NCBI GenBank assembly: GCA_040218145.1
Contig: JAVJQK010000101.1
Span: 1 to 64,000 of the forward strand
Direction of reading: 5' to 3'
Length of the DNA stretch: 64,000 nucleotides
DNA from: Sandaracinaceae bacterium
Lineage (GTDB): Bacteria; Myxococcota_A; Polyangia; Polyangiales; Sandaracinaceae
Numbering within the stretch: position 1 is the first letter of the stretch; each line of letters opens with the position of its first letter. Position numbers and translations under genes: made by a program. Positions 24,660 to 33,139 of this stretch are shown piece after piece. Under the pieces are notes generated by a model. The model did not search any database and had not been told where the DNA came from. It was given only the letters and a program-made list of their open reading frames with translations.

Positions 24660-25946
24660 TCAGGCGCGGCCGAGCACCTCGCGCAGGGTCTCGACGAAGC
24701 CCGGCAGGCTGCGGCTCGGCTCCTTGGACTCGGCGTGCTCGTGCGCGCGGCGGGCCTGGCTGTCCGTCTCCTCGTGGGCCGCGCGGAGCTGTGGGATCTG
24801 GGCCAGCACGTCGCTCAGCCGCTCGGGCACCGCCCCCGGGGCGGGCGGCGGCGCCTCCACCTCGGCGAGGTGCGAGCGCACGGGCGCGCCGTCCTTCAGG
24901 AACACCTCGGCGTACACCTTGGGCAGCAGCCGATGCGCCCCGCCCTCGAGATCCAGCTCCCACTCGTTCCGGAAGCACCCCGTCCGCAGCACGCGGCGGC
25001 CGGCGCTGCTCCACCAGGCCGGCTCGTGCTCGTGCCCGAGGACGATGAGCGTGGTCTCGTCGCGACGCCGATGGAGCAAGCGGCGGCAGTCCTGCATCGA
25101 CACGTCCGGATCGCCCGTGCCGAAGCGATAGGCGACCTCCTTCACCATCGACCAGCTCACCCTCCGGAGCGGGTCGCGCGCGTTCAGGTAGCGCTGCCAG
25201 AAGTCGCGCGTCCAGTAGCGCCAGTAGGCGCTGAGCAGGAGGTCCCGGACCTCGGGCAGCGCCTCGAGCACCGCTCGCTTGGGCTTGAGCCGGTCCAGCT
25301 GGTGGAGCTCCGGGAGGTACTGCATGGCCACCTCGAGGAGCGCCACCGTGCCCCAGGGCAGGTTCAGCACCCGCTCTCCGGCGTGCTCCAGGAAGGGCTG
25401 CTCGGTGTCGATCGCGAAGAGGGGGTCGTGCTGCTGCCCGTGCTCCACGTGCACCTGGCCGCGCTGATGGGACACGCCGGGGAAGAGCACCCGCTCGGGG
25501 TGGCCCAGCTCCTCTCGCAGCCGCTCCTGCACGCCCGAGAAGAGAATCTCCATGTCGTGGTTCCCGACCACGAAGCTCAGCGTGCGAGGGGCGCCGGAGT
25601 GCGCGAGGAAGGCGCGCAGCCGCTCCATCAGCGGTTGGTGCGCGGCGAGCACCCGCTCGAGCTTGCCCAGGGCGATCGCCTCCGTGATGTGGATCGGGAA
25701 GCGCCCGTCGTCGGTCGGCGTCTTGAGGAGATCGAAGGTGTCGCCGTCGAAGACCACCGTCAGGGGCAGCCCGTCGAAGGGAGGCTCGCAGTAGCGGAGC
25801 AGCAGATCCCCGAGGAACGCGCTCTGCGGGAAGTCGTCGGTCGGCCCGCCCGGCCCGATCTCGACGTCGCTGACGACCACCATCACCTCGTCGACGGCGT
25901 CGTGGGACAAGCCCGCCGGCCACGGGAGCGGTTCGTCGAAGCTCAC
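24660..25946 (-). CDS. Calcineurin-like metallophosphoesterase
   Basis: This 428-residue protein carries the metallophosphoesterase motifs in order: VVSDVEIG (a variant of DxH, with Glu for His), FDGDTFD (GDxxD), VGNHDM (GNHD) and GHEHEP (GHxH). The family uses two metal ions to hydrolyse phosphomono- or diesters. Replacement of the first His by Glu is unusual for the canonical site and may alter metal binding. The last 60 residues are helical (DVLAQIPQLRAAHEETDSQA). The start is a GTG, with a -10-like box 6 nt before it. Confidence 0.85.
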   Translation of the reverse strand: MSFDEPLPWPAGLSHDAVDEVMVVVSDVEIGPGGPTDDFPQSAFLGDLLLRYCEPPFDGLPLTVVFDGDTFDLLKTPTDDGRFPIHITEAIALGKLERVLAAHQPLMERLRAFLAHSGAPRTLSFVVGNHDMEILFSGVQERLREELGHPERVLFPGVSHQRGQVHVEHGQQHDPLFAIDTEQPFLEHAGERVLNLPWGTVALLEVAMQYLPELHQLDRLKPKRAVLEALPEVRDLLLSAYWRYWTRDFWQRYLNARDPLRRVSWSMVKEVAYRFGTGDPDVSMQDCRRLLHRRRDETTLIVLGHEHEPAWWSSAGRRVLRTGCFRNEWELDLEGGAHRLLPKVYAEVFLKDGAPVRSHLAEVEAPPPAPGAVPERLSDVLAQIPQLRAAHEETDSQARRAHEHAESKEPSRSLPGFVETLREVLGRA

Positions 25947-25952
25947 GTCCGT

Positions 25953-25958
25953 ACTCTA
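25953..25958 (-). promoter_or_regulatory. -10-like box TAGAGT
   Basis: Read on the minus strand, TAGAGT ends 6 nt before the GTG start of the metallophosphoesterase gene. No Shine-Dalgarno sequence is present in the short leader. Confidence 0.35.
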
Positions 25959-25978
25959 CGGCATGCGCGGAGAGACGC

Positions 25979-26422
25979 TCAGCCCGGGAGGAAGCGCGCG
26001 CGCTCTTCCGGCGCGGGGATGAGGCAGAGCTCCTTCTTGCCGAAGAGCGAGTAGCGGTTCTTGGCCACCCGGTCGTAGAGCCAGTCGCGGAGGAAACGCG
26101 GCACGATCAGGCCGACCGAGAGCAGGTTCATCGGGAAGCGGAAGAAGCGCACGGCGCGGAGGAACGCGCTCGACTTCGCGTAGGGCACCCCGCGCTCGAT
26201 GAGGAGCATGGTGTCCACGTCGTCGGGATCGAGGCCGGCGTACTCGAGCAGCGCGCGGCCGGCGTCCGACTGGACGGCGCCGATGCGCAGCGCGCCCGCG
26301 CGATCCCAGCGGAGGACGAAGTGCACCCAGCCGCTGCAGACGACGCACTCGGCGTCGAAGAGGAGCGCCGACTCGCCTTCGCCGAGCACTGGAGGGAGGG
26401 GGCCACGCGGTTCCAGCTGCAT
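25979..26422 (-). CDS. DCC-family thiol-disulfide oxidoreductase-like protein (DUF393)
   Basis: This 147-residue protein has the DCC family's N-terminal CxxC motif as FDAECVVCSGWV (normally YDGxCxxC), followed by the expected helical region with AFLRAVRFFRFP and a C-terminal 'RYSLFGKKELC' end. Family members are thioredoxin-fold-like proteins of unclear redox role. The start could also be a GTG 21 nt upstream. It ends 33 nt before the start of the metallophosphoesterase gene and may be in one transcript with it. Confidence 0.82.
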   Translation of the reverse strand: MQLEPRGPLPPVLGEGESALLFDAECVVCSGWVHFVLRWDRAGALRIGAVQSDAGRALLEYAGLDPDDVDTMLLIERGVPYAKSSAFLRAVRFFRFPMNLLSVGLIVPRFLRDWLYDRVAKNRYSLFGKKELCLIPAPEERARFLPG

Positions 26423-26485
26423 GCGTACGGAGCATGGTGCCACGAGGGCGGATCGTCACGGCGACAGTCCACGAACCGAGACACG

Positions 26486-26574
26486 GGGACGGTGTTTACT
26501 TGTTGACTTGATACGTCCGAGCTCTGCACACCGCAAAGTTTGCGGACCAGAAGTTAACAACCGAACACCGTCCC
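26486..26574. repeat. 89-bp palindromic repeat element, copy 2
   Basis: The left arm (26486-26509) is identical to the left arm of copy 1 at 12460; the right arm (26551-26574) has four differences from perfect complement. The 41-nt centre matches the reverse complement of copy 1's centre with about four differences, so the element is inserted in the opposite orientation. It lies between two minus-strand genes in non-coding DNA. Confidence 0.85.
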
Positions 26575-26595
26575 CTGTACCCGAGTGGGGCGTCC

Positions 26596-26829
26596 TCAGG
26601 CGTGGGCGCTGGTGCGCTTTCCCTCCTGGAAGAGCCTGGCGTCGATGAGCTGGGCGATGCGGCGGAGCTGGTGGGCCAGCTCGGCGCCGGCGTGGGTGAT
26701 GCCCGGGGCGCTCTCTCTCAAGGTCCGGGCGGTCCAGCGGCGCACCTTGTCTCCGCGCTCCTCGAGGTCGCGGCCCATGCGCTCGATGGTGGTGTAGAGA
26801 TCCTGCTTCCAGCTTCGTCGGTGATTCAT
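26596..26829 (-). CDS. Small helical basic protein
   Basis: I do not recognise this 77-residue protein. It is predicted to be almost wholly helical and rich in Arg and Glu (TIERMGRDLEERGDKVRRWT), like small DNA- or ribosome-associated proteins. GAGGA lies 6 nt before the ATG at 26829; another ATG two codons upstream is possible. It is divergent from the alcohol dehydrogenase gene, with a 193-nt gap that must hold both promoters. Confidence 0.6.
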   Translation of the reverse strand: MNHRRSWKQDLYTTIERMGRDLEERGDKVRRWTARTLRESAPGITHAGAELAHQLRRIAQLIDARLFQEGKRTSAHA

Positions 26830-27022
26830 GGTCATTCCTCGTCCGCGATCGCTGCGAGCCGCGTGCCGACGGCGCTCGGCGCGAGTCGCGCAGCAGCGGG
26901 TGAGGCGCCGCGTCCGAGGTGGGCGGATCGCGCCAGCACGGAGACCGACCGCCCCGGGACCGAGACTTGCCAGAACGCCCCACGGCCCCAGGTGGGGAGC
27001 GGCCGAACGAAAGGGGGACGCG

Positions 27023-28023
27023 ATGAGAGCGATGGTGGTGCGTGAGGCGAACGGGGACTTCCAGCTGGAAGACCGCGAGGTGCCCGAGGTGGGGCCGGGC
27101 CAGGTGCGGGTGAAGGTGGACGCCTGCGGCATCTGCCACAGCGACGCGTTCGTGAAGTTCGGGGCGTTCCCCGGGCTTCGGTTCCCCAAGGTCCCCGGAC
27201 ACGAGGTGGCGGGGGTGATCGACGCGCTCGGCGACGACGTGTCCGGCCTGGCGAAGGGCGACCGCGTCGGGATCGGCTGGCATGGCGGGCACTGCTTCCG
27301 CTGCGAGGCCTGCCGCCGCGGCCACTTCATCAACTGCTCCGACGCCCAGATCTGCGGCATCAGCTACGACGGCGGCTACCAGGAGTGGTCGCGCCGTGGG
27401 CCGCGGTGGCGCGCATCCCCGACGCGCTCTCCCCGGTCGACGCCGGGCCGCTGCTCTGCGCGGGCGTGACCACGTTCAACGCGCTCAGGAACAGCGGCGC
27501 GCGGCCCGGTGACACGGTCGCCGTGCAGGGCATCGGCGGGCTCGGCCACCTCGGCGTGCAGTACGCGCGGCGGATGGGCTTCCGCACCATCGCGATCTCC
27601 CGCGGCGACGACAAGAAGGCGCTCGCGGAGGAGCTCGGCGCGCACGAGTACATCGACGCCAAGGAGAACGACGCGGCCGAAGCGCTGCGGAAGCTGGGCG
27701 GCGCGCAGGTGATCCTCGCCACGGCGCCCAGCGCGGCGGCCATCCAGAGTGTCATCGGCGGGCTCTCGAGCCGCGGCAAGCTGATGATCGTCGGGGTGGC
27801 GCAGAAGCCCATCGAGGTGAACGCGATGGCCATGCTGAGCGGCAAGCAGATCCAGGGCTGGCCGAGCGGCACCGCGATGGACTCCGAGGACACGATGAAG
27901 TTCAGCGCGCTCACCAACGTGCGCCCTCACACGGAGGTGTTCTCGCTCGAACAGGCGAACGAGGGCTTCGCAAAGGTCATGGAGAACACGGTCCGCTTCC
28001 GCGCGGTCCTGAAGATGGCCTGA
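27023..28023 (+). pseudogene. Zinc-dependent alcohol dehydrogenase, frame-shifted
   Basis: The gene encodes a typical medium-chain zinc dehydrogenase in two frames. Frame 1 (from the ATG at 27023, with AAGGGGG upstream) gives the catalytic zinc residues Cys35 and His60 and the structural zinc cysteines CFRCEACRRGHFINC (91-105), then reads past Glu121 into Arg-rich sequence. The remainder, from VAPWAAVARIPD to the end, including the Rossmann motif GIGGLGHLG, continues in another frame from about 27385. Family members read 'GGYxEYMVAP' here; the sequence has GAGTGGTCGCG, so about one (or four) bases are missing. Joined, the product would be about 333 residues, normal length. It is either a true pseudogene or a sequencing indel. 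Confidence 0.85.
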
Positions 28024-28026
28024 CGC

Positions 28027-29055
28027 TCAACGCAGGACGAGGTCCACCACCGAGGCCGGGTAGTGCGCCGAGAGCAGGCGCCGCTGCTCGGCCTCGCTCA
28101 CCTTCAGCGACCGGAGGTGATCGCGCGCCTCGCTCGCGAGCGGATCCCGCGCCGCCAACGCCGCGACGAGCCGCTCCACGCTCCAGCCGTGCTCGCTCAG
28201 CAGGCCCAGGCTGCGCCGCGTGCCCACGCCGTTCTCGAGGAGCGCGCGGAAGGTCTCCTCGTGCGTGTAGCCCGCCGCGCGCAGCCGGTCCGCGGCGGCG
28301 ACGGGAGGCGTGCCCGCCTCGATCGCGATGAGCGCCGCGATGCCCGGCCGGAGCCCCTTCTCGCGCAGGATGGGCAGCCAGAGCTCCGGGCCCAGCTCGG
28401 GAGGCATGCGCTCGTGCACCCGCGACAGGGAGATCCGCGCCTGCGCACAGCACCGCACCAGCGCCTGCACCAGCGCGAGCTCACCCTCATCCGAGCCGGG
28501 CTCGGGCAGGTGCCAGAACGCGGCCAACGCGGGCACGACGAGCGCTCGATCGACGGCGTAGAGCGCGTCGAAGGCCTCCAGCGGGGTGTATCGCTGCTCC
28601 AACGCCGCGCCCATCTCCGGCACGTCTTCGGCGTGGGCGTGGGCGATCGCGATCGCCTCGAGCGCGTAGACCGTCGCCGCGCGGTGGCAGAGCTGCGTGC
28701 GCTCCCACGGCTCGGCCACCTGCGCCAACAGCGGCATGACCTCGCGCATGTCGAGCTCGTCGACGATGGCGCTGGCGGCGCGATCGCGCGCCTGTCGGCG
28801 CTCCCATGCTTCGGCGGGCTCCACGCTGCTCCACGCGCTTCGGGACGCGATCGTCTCGGCTCGCTCGAGGCCGACGGCGAGCACGAGCGAAACCATCGTG
28901 TGGTCGACGGCCGGCTCCCAGTCTTCGAGCGTCAGATCGATCAGCGCCGCGAGGTCGAGCCCGCGCGCGTCCGCCTCCATGAAGATCTCACGGAGCGACG
29001 CCCCCCGCGCCAGCTCGGCGCGCAGGAGCTCCGTCAACGAGGCGCGATCGTTCAC
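28027..29055 (-). CDS. Helical repeat hypothetical protein
   Basis: This 342-residue soluble protein is nearly all alpha-helix, with Ala/Leu-rich helices of 15-20 residues (ALVVPALAAFWHLPEPG, AAADRLRAAGYTHEETFRAL), like TPR- or HEAT-type solenoids but with no clear repeat. The GTG at 29055 is proposed because the 12 residues before it in the longer frame are Arg/Pro-rich. The ends are close to both neighbours: 3 nt to the convergent dehydrogenase gene and 47 nt to the divergent gene on the right. I recognise no function. Confidence 0.6.
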   Translation of the reverse strand: MNDRASLTELLRAELARGASLREIFMEADARGLDLAALIDLTLEDWEPAVDHTMVSLVLAVGLERAETIASRSAWSSVEPAEAWERRQARDRAASAIVDELDMREVMPLLAQVAEPWERTQLCHRAATVYALEAIAIAHAHAEDVPEMGAALEQRYTPLEAFDALYAVDRALVVPALAAFWHLPEPGSDEGELALVQALVRCCAQARISLSRVHERMPPELGPELWLPILREKGLRPGIAALIAIEAGTPPVAAADRLRAAGYTHEETFRALLENGVGTRRSLGLLSEHGWSVERLVAALAARDPLASEARDHLRSLKVSEAEQRRLLSAHYPASVVDLVLR

Positions 29056-29102
29056 CCGGGGAGGTTTGCGCCTCGGCCGCGCGCGCGTCAAAGGGGATCG
29101 CC

Positions 29103-29543
29103 ATGAGCCCCGACGAAGAGCGACTGCTCGAGAAGCTCCGCCGCATCGAAGCGCTGCACGCCAACCCGGGCACGGACGGGGAAGGCGAGGCTGCCGCCAA
29201 GGCGCGGGAGAGGATCCTCGAGCGGATCGAGGAGCTGCGCGGCGCGGGGGTCATCGAGGTGCGCTTCTCGATGCCCGACCACTACTCGCGGCGGCTGCTG
29301 ATGGCGCTCATGCGGCGCTACGGGCTCGAGCCCTATCGCTACCCCGGGCAGCGCTACACGACGGTCATGGTGTCGGCGCCGAAGAAGTTCCTCGACGACA
29401 CCTTCTGGCCCGAGTTCAAGGCGCTCTCCGACGAGCTGACCAAGTTCCTCGACGAGGTGACCAACCGCGTGATCGAGCAGGCGCTCGACGCGGACACGTC
29501 CGAGGCGACGGTGCGAGAGGAGCCGAAGCAGCTCCCGGAGTGA
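29103..29543 (+). CDS. Hypothetical protein
   Basis: This 146-residue protein has an N-terminal helical hairpin (LLEKLRRIEALHANPG ... EAAAKARERIL) that resembles DUF2786-type modules, then an alpha/beta part (EVRFSMPDHYSRRLLMALMR, KKFLDDTFWPEFKALSDELT). AAGGGG lies before the ATG. It has no membrane segment. The gene ends before a strong hairpin that probably terminates transcription from both sides. The function is unknown. Confidence 0.7.
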   Translation: MSPDEERLLEKLRRIEALHANPGTDGEGEAAAKARERILERIEELRGAGVIEVRFSMPDHYSRRLLMALMRRYGLEPYRYPGQRYTTVMVSAPKKFLDDTFWPEFKALSDELTKFLDEVTNRVIEQALDADTSEATVREEPKQLPE

Positions 29544-29550
29544 TCACGCA

Positions 29551-29584
29551 GAAGAGCCCCGCTCCGTCGGGAGCGAGGCTCTTC
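29551..29584. terminator. Bidirectional terminator hairpin between convergent genes
   Basis: Arms 29551-29565 (GAAGAGCCCCGCTCC) and 29570-29584 form a 15-bp stem with one mismatch and a 4-nt loop (GTCG). It lies just after the + strand gene ending at 29543 and just after infC on the minus strand. There is no strong T-run, so it may act as an RNA-processing end or a Rho-assisted terminator. Confidence 0.7.
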
Positions 29585-29603
29585 GCTGGATCTCGGCTAG
29601 CTC

Positions 29604-30140
29604 TCAGCTGGGCTCGAGGAGCATCGAGATCATGCGGCCCTGCTGGGCCGGGCGGGACGCGACGTCGGCCACGTCCGCGAGGTGCTCCTGCACGTGCTCG
29701 TGCATCATCTGCACCCAGCGCTGCGGGTATCCGCGCTCGCGTCCGCGCAGCCGCATCACGAGCTTCACCTTGTCGCCGCGCTCGAGGAACTTCCGCGCGC
29801 GATTCAGCTTCGTCTCCAGATCGTGCGTGTCGGTCTTCGGGCGCATCTGCACGGTCTTGAGCTGCGGGCCGTCGTTCTTCTTCGCCGACTTGGCCTTGCT
29901 CTGCTCGTACTTGAACCTCCCGTAGTCCATGATCCGGCAGACCGGCGGGCGCGCGTTGGGCGCCATCTCCACGAGGTCGAGTCCAAACTCTCGAGCCTTC
30001 GCGCGGCCTTCTTCGGGGCTCATGACTCCGAGCACGGCCCCTTCGGGGTCCACGACTCGAATCTGAGGGAAGCGAATTCTGTGATTGATGCGGTGCTCGG
30101 GCCTGTTCGGTCGTGTGGCCCCTCGAAATCGTCTACCCAT
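29604..30140 (-). CDS. infC: Translation initiation factor IF-3
   Basis: This 178-residue protein, usual IF-3 length, has both domains: the N-domain signature (RVVDPEGAVLGVMSPEEGRA) with linker RIMDYGRFKYEQSK, and the C-domain with the IF-3 motif KLVMRLRGRERGY. IF-3 binds the 30S subunit, prevents early 50S joining and checks the start codon. GGAGA is 5 nt before the ATG. The normal partners rpmI and rplT do not follow: the next gene is convergent after a terminator. The start codon is ATG, so autoregulation through an AUU start, as in E. coli, is not expected. Confidence 0.95.
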   Translation of the reverse strand: MGRRFRGATRPNRPEHRINHRIRFPQIRVVDPEGAVLGVMSPEEGRAKAREFGLDLVEMAPNARPPVCRIMDYGRFKYEQSKAKSAKKNDGPQLKTVQMRPKTDTHDLETKLNRARKFLERGDKVKLVMRLRGRERGYPQRWVQMMHEHVQEHLADVADVASRPAQQGRMISMLLEPS

Positions 30141-30257
30141 GTATCTCCTAGTTGGCGTGGGAGCATGCACGGCGCGACGACATCTGCGCCGCTCCCACTG
30201 GTGTTTGATTGGCGGCGCGCGTCGTGAAGAATCACGGCGATGCGCACACGCCTGTCT

Positions 30258-30279
30258 CTTCGGAGTAACAGCTCCGAAG
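30258..30279 (-). other. 8-bp hairpin between kinase operon and infC
   Basis: CTTCGGAG and CTCCGAAG enclose a 6-nt loop (TAACAG). On the minus strand it lies about 80 nt after the kinase stop codon and 120 nt before the infC start. It may end the kinase operon transcript or belong to the infC leader; no T-run decides this. The rest of the 30141-30359 intergenic region shows no gene. Confidence 0.45.
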
Positions 30280-30359
30280 GCCGAGCACAAGTTGTGTCCG
30301 GCGAGGGAGAGGTAGATCCAGCCTCCACGGTCGCAACCGAAGCGACAACCAGGACTGCG

Positions 30360-31928
30360 TCAGTACAGGATGGGAGCGTTGTTGGCGCCCACCCTCGGGG
30401 CGGGCGGCGGGGTCGGACGTCGGAGCGGCGTCGGCGTACCGAAGGAGCGCGGCGTCGGCTCGGCCGAGCGGAGGGGAGCGGGCGCGTGGCTCCCGGCGGA
30501 TCGAGACGCCGGACGCGCCGCGCGCGGAGCGGGGCGATGCTCGGCCGCGGTCTCCTGCGACTCCACCGGCTCTTCGCGCGCGGGCTCTTCGGACGAAGGC
30601 TCTTCGCGCGCAGGCTCTCCGGGCGCGGGCTCTTCGGGCGCGGGCATCTGCGCCACCGGCTCCGGGCTCGCCACCTCGGTCGGCACGACCGGCGCCACCT
30701 CGACAGGACCCGGCACGCTCTCGGCTCCGCCGCCCACAGCGGGCGCGATCCGCGGAACGGTCGGAGACGCCGGCTCCGAGACGACATCGACAGGCTCGGG
30801 AGATCCTCCGAGATAGACCAAGAGCGCGGCCACGGCGCCGGCCACCAGGAGCCCGAGCCCCGCCGCGAGCACCAGCCACAAGCCCAGCCGCGAGCCCTCC
30901 TCGGGCATCGCCGGCGACGGGGTGACCTGGGCGGCCGCGGCGAGGGTCGGCGCGAAGGCGTCCGCCGACGGCGCCTCGGGACGGGGCGCGCGAGGCGTCG
31001 GAGCCGCTGGCGCCGCACCGAAGGCGGCGGCCATCTCTGCGCGCACCGAGGGATCGGCGAGCTCGAGCAGCGCGCGGCCCAGCGCCCGCACGTCGGGAAA
31101 GCGCTCGTCGGGCTCGAAGGCCATCGCCTCCTCGACGATCGTCGCGAGCCGCTCGTCGACCGTGGGGAGGGCCTCGCGAATCGGAGTCCCTGCGCCGGCG
31201 ATGATGGTGGTGAGCACCTCGAACGGGTGCTCGCCCTGGACCGGAGGCCGGCCGGTGCCCAGCTCGTAGAGGATCACGCCGAGCGAGTACTGGTCGCTGC
31301 GCGCGTCGGCGCTGTGGCCCGCCTTCGCCTGCTCCGGCGAGACGTAGTAGGGCGTCCCGAGGAAGGACGCGGCGCGCGTGATGGTCACGCGGTCGACGCC
31401 GTCGCTCTCGAGGAGCCGCGCGATTCCGAAGTCGAGGACCTTGGGCACCTCGCGGCCGTGCGGCCCGCGGGCGAGGAAGATGTTCGACGGCTTGAGATCG
31501 CGGTGCACCACGCCCGCGTCGTGCGCGTGGGCGACCGCGTCGCAGACGGGCAGCATGATCCGCGCTATTTCGGAGGCGGACATCCGCCCGGCGGCGTGAA
31601 GACGTTGATGCAGGTCTTCACCTTCGAGGTACTCCATCACGAGGAACGGCACGCCCTCGTGGCTGCCGACGTCGGTCACGTCGACGACGTGGGGGTGACG
31701 GATCTTCGAGGCCGCGCGGCCCTCCCGGATGAAGCGCGTCACCGCGTCGCCGCTGCTCGCCAGCGCCGTGTGGAGCGCCTTCAGGACCACCGGCTTGTCG
31801 AGGCCGATGTGTCGCGCCGCGAACACCTGTCCCATGCCGCCCTCGCCGAGAGCGCTCTCGATCTGGTAGCTGCCGGCGCGCACGCCCGGCGCGAGCCGCT
31901 CGGGGCGCCGCGTGTCGGAGCTCGCCAT
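30360..31928 (-). CDS. Ser/Thr protein kinase, single membrane segment, extracytoplasmic Pro-rich tail
   Basis: This 522-residue protein has a complete kinase domain at about 20-285: glycine loop LGEGGMGQV, Lys50 in VVLK, catalytic loop HRDLKPSN, DFG, and APE-like SPEQ. A membrane segment follows (WLVLAAGLGLLVAGAVAALLVY, about 347-368) and a Pro/Glu/Ala-rich tail of 150 residues outside the membrane. The start (ATG at 31928) overlaps the TGA of the upstream RCC1 lipoprotein gene (ATGA), making it the last gene of a three-gene operon. A lipoprotein and PEGA protein expressed with it suggest that the extracellular side may sense a ligand held by these partners; this is inference. Confidence 0.93.
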   Translation of the reverse strand: MASSDTRRPERLAPGVRAGSYQIESALGEGGMGQVFAARHIGLDKPVVLKALHTALASSGDAVTRFIREGRAASKIRHPHVVDVTDVGSHEGVPFLVMEYLEGEDLHQRLHAAGRMSASEIARIMLPVCDAVAHAHDAGVVHRDLKPSNIFLARGPHGREVPKVLDFGIARLLESDGVDRVTITRAASFLGTPYYVSPEQAKAGHSADARSDQYSLGVILYELGTGRPPVQGEHPFEVLTTIIAGAGTPIREALPTVDERLATIVEEAMAFEPDERFPDVRALGRALLELADPSVRAEMAAAFGAAPAAPTPRAPRPEAPSADAFAPTLAAAAQVTPSPAMPEEGSRLGLWLVLAAGLGLLVAGAVAALLVYLGGSPEPVDVVSEPASPTVPRIAPAVGGGAESVPGPVEVAPVVPTEVASPEPVAQMPAPEEPAPGEPAREEPSSEEPAREEPVESQETAAEHRPAPRAARPASRSAGSHAPAPLRSAEPTPRSFGTPTPLRRPTPPPAPRVGANNAPILY

Positions 31929-33139
31929 CACATCCCGAGCGGCGCGGGCAGAACCGAGTCCGCCATCATGAAGGGTCGCGCCTGGCCGGCGGCGTTCGCG
32001 CCCCAGCACCAGACGCGCCTGTCAGCGGCGATGGCGCAGAAGTGCGATGCCCCGCCGGACAAGACGGTCGCCGCGGATCCGAGCGAGACGATCTCCTGGG
32101 TGGCGCCCGACGTCGACGCGCCGAGCTGCCAGTCGGCGTTGGTTCCCCAGCAGATCACCTCCGAGGAGGCTTGCGCGCACGTCGCGTCCAGGCTCGCGCC
32201 CATCACCTCGACCGCCGCGCTCAGCCCGCTCGGTGGGCTGGTCTGAGGTGGATCCCCGCCGAAGCACTGGACTCCGGTGCGCTCGTCCGAGAAGCAGCTG
32301 TGCCGCCGCCCCAGACCCATGACGACGAAGTCATCGTTGACGAGCTGCGGCTCGTCGTAGCTGGTGGTCGCGCTCGGCAGGATCTGCATCGACGCGTTGT
32401 CACCCCAGCAGCGCGTCTGCGCGGTGGTGCGGTGCGACTCGCTCGCGCACGTGTGTCGCAACCCCGCCGCGAGTCGGAGGGACGAGGCGGTCGTGCTCGT
32501 CGCGACACGAGGCCACCCATCCTCGGCGTCGTTGCCGATGCCGAGCTGACCGTGCGAGTTGGAGCCCCAGCAGTGGATGGCGTCGCCCGTCCACGCGCAG
32601 GCGTGGCGAGTGCCGCACGCGATCGAGCGGACGCCCGTCAAACCGATGGTGAAGGGCTCCGGGTTGAGGCCGCCCCCGACCGTGCCGCGCCCGAGCTGAC
32701 CGGCCGCGTTGTCGCCCCAGCACGTCATGGTCTGGTCCGTCGCGAGCGCGCACGAGAAGCCATCCCCCGCGCAGACGCGGGTCGCGGACAGGCCCGCCAC
32801 CACACCCGGGCCCCGCATGCCCCCCGCGCGGCCCAGCTGTCCATGATCGTTCGCCCCCCAGCAGACGACCGCCTCCGAGGTGGTCACCACGCAGGTGTGG
32901 TCGTAGCCCGCGGCGACGTCCAACGCGGTCACCGGCGTCTCTCCGCCCCCCGAGTCGGTCGCCGCGTCGAGCGCCGCGTCCATGGGGTCTTCGCCTCCGT
33001 CCGGCACGACACGGGCATCGAGGGCGGCGTCCGAGGGGGACGCGGCGTCAGCCGACGCGTTCCGCACGTCCCCCGGAAGCGGCTCGGTACATCCGACCGC
33101 AACGCCGAAGAGGAGCGCCGAGAGGATCCAGGCGCGCAT
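31928..33139 (-). CDS. RCC1-repeat lipoprotein
   Basis: This 403-residue protein has a signal peptide with lipobox AVGC (Cys17), a long Asp/Ala tether (20-65), and a seven-bladed propeller of RCC1/BLIP-II-like repeats, each carrying CWGxNxxGQLG (VVCWGANDHGQLG, MTCWGDNAAGQLG, IHCWGSNSHGQLG and variants). The protein should be anchored on the outer surface or in the periplasm and offer a broad binding face. It is coupled by ATGA overlaps on both sides: with the PEGA gene before it and the kinase gene after it. RCC1-like repeats in bacteria often bind proteins; the partner is unknown. Confidence 0.9.
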   Translation of the reverse strand: MRAWILSALLFGVAVGCTEPLPGDVRNASADAASPSDAALDARVVPDGGEDPMDAALDAATDSGGGETPVTALDVAAGYDHTCVVTTSEAVVCWGANDHGQLGRAGGMRGPGVVAGLSATRVCAGDGFSCALATDQTMTCWGDNAAGQLGRGTVGGGLNPEPFTIGLTGVRSIACGTRHACAWTGDAIHCWGSNSHGQLGIGNDAEDGWPRVATSTTASSLRLAAGLRHTCASESHRTTAQTRCWGDNASMQILPSATTSYDEPQLVNDDFVVMGLGRRHSCFSDERTGVQCFGGDPPQTSPPSGLSAAVEVMGASLDATCAQASSEVICWGTNADWQLGASTSGATQEIVSLGSAATVLSGGASHFCAIAADRRVWCWGANAAGQARPFMMADSVLPAPLGM

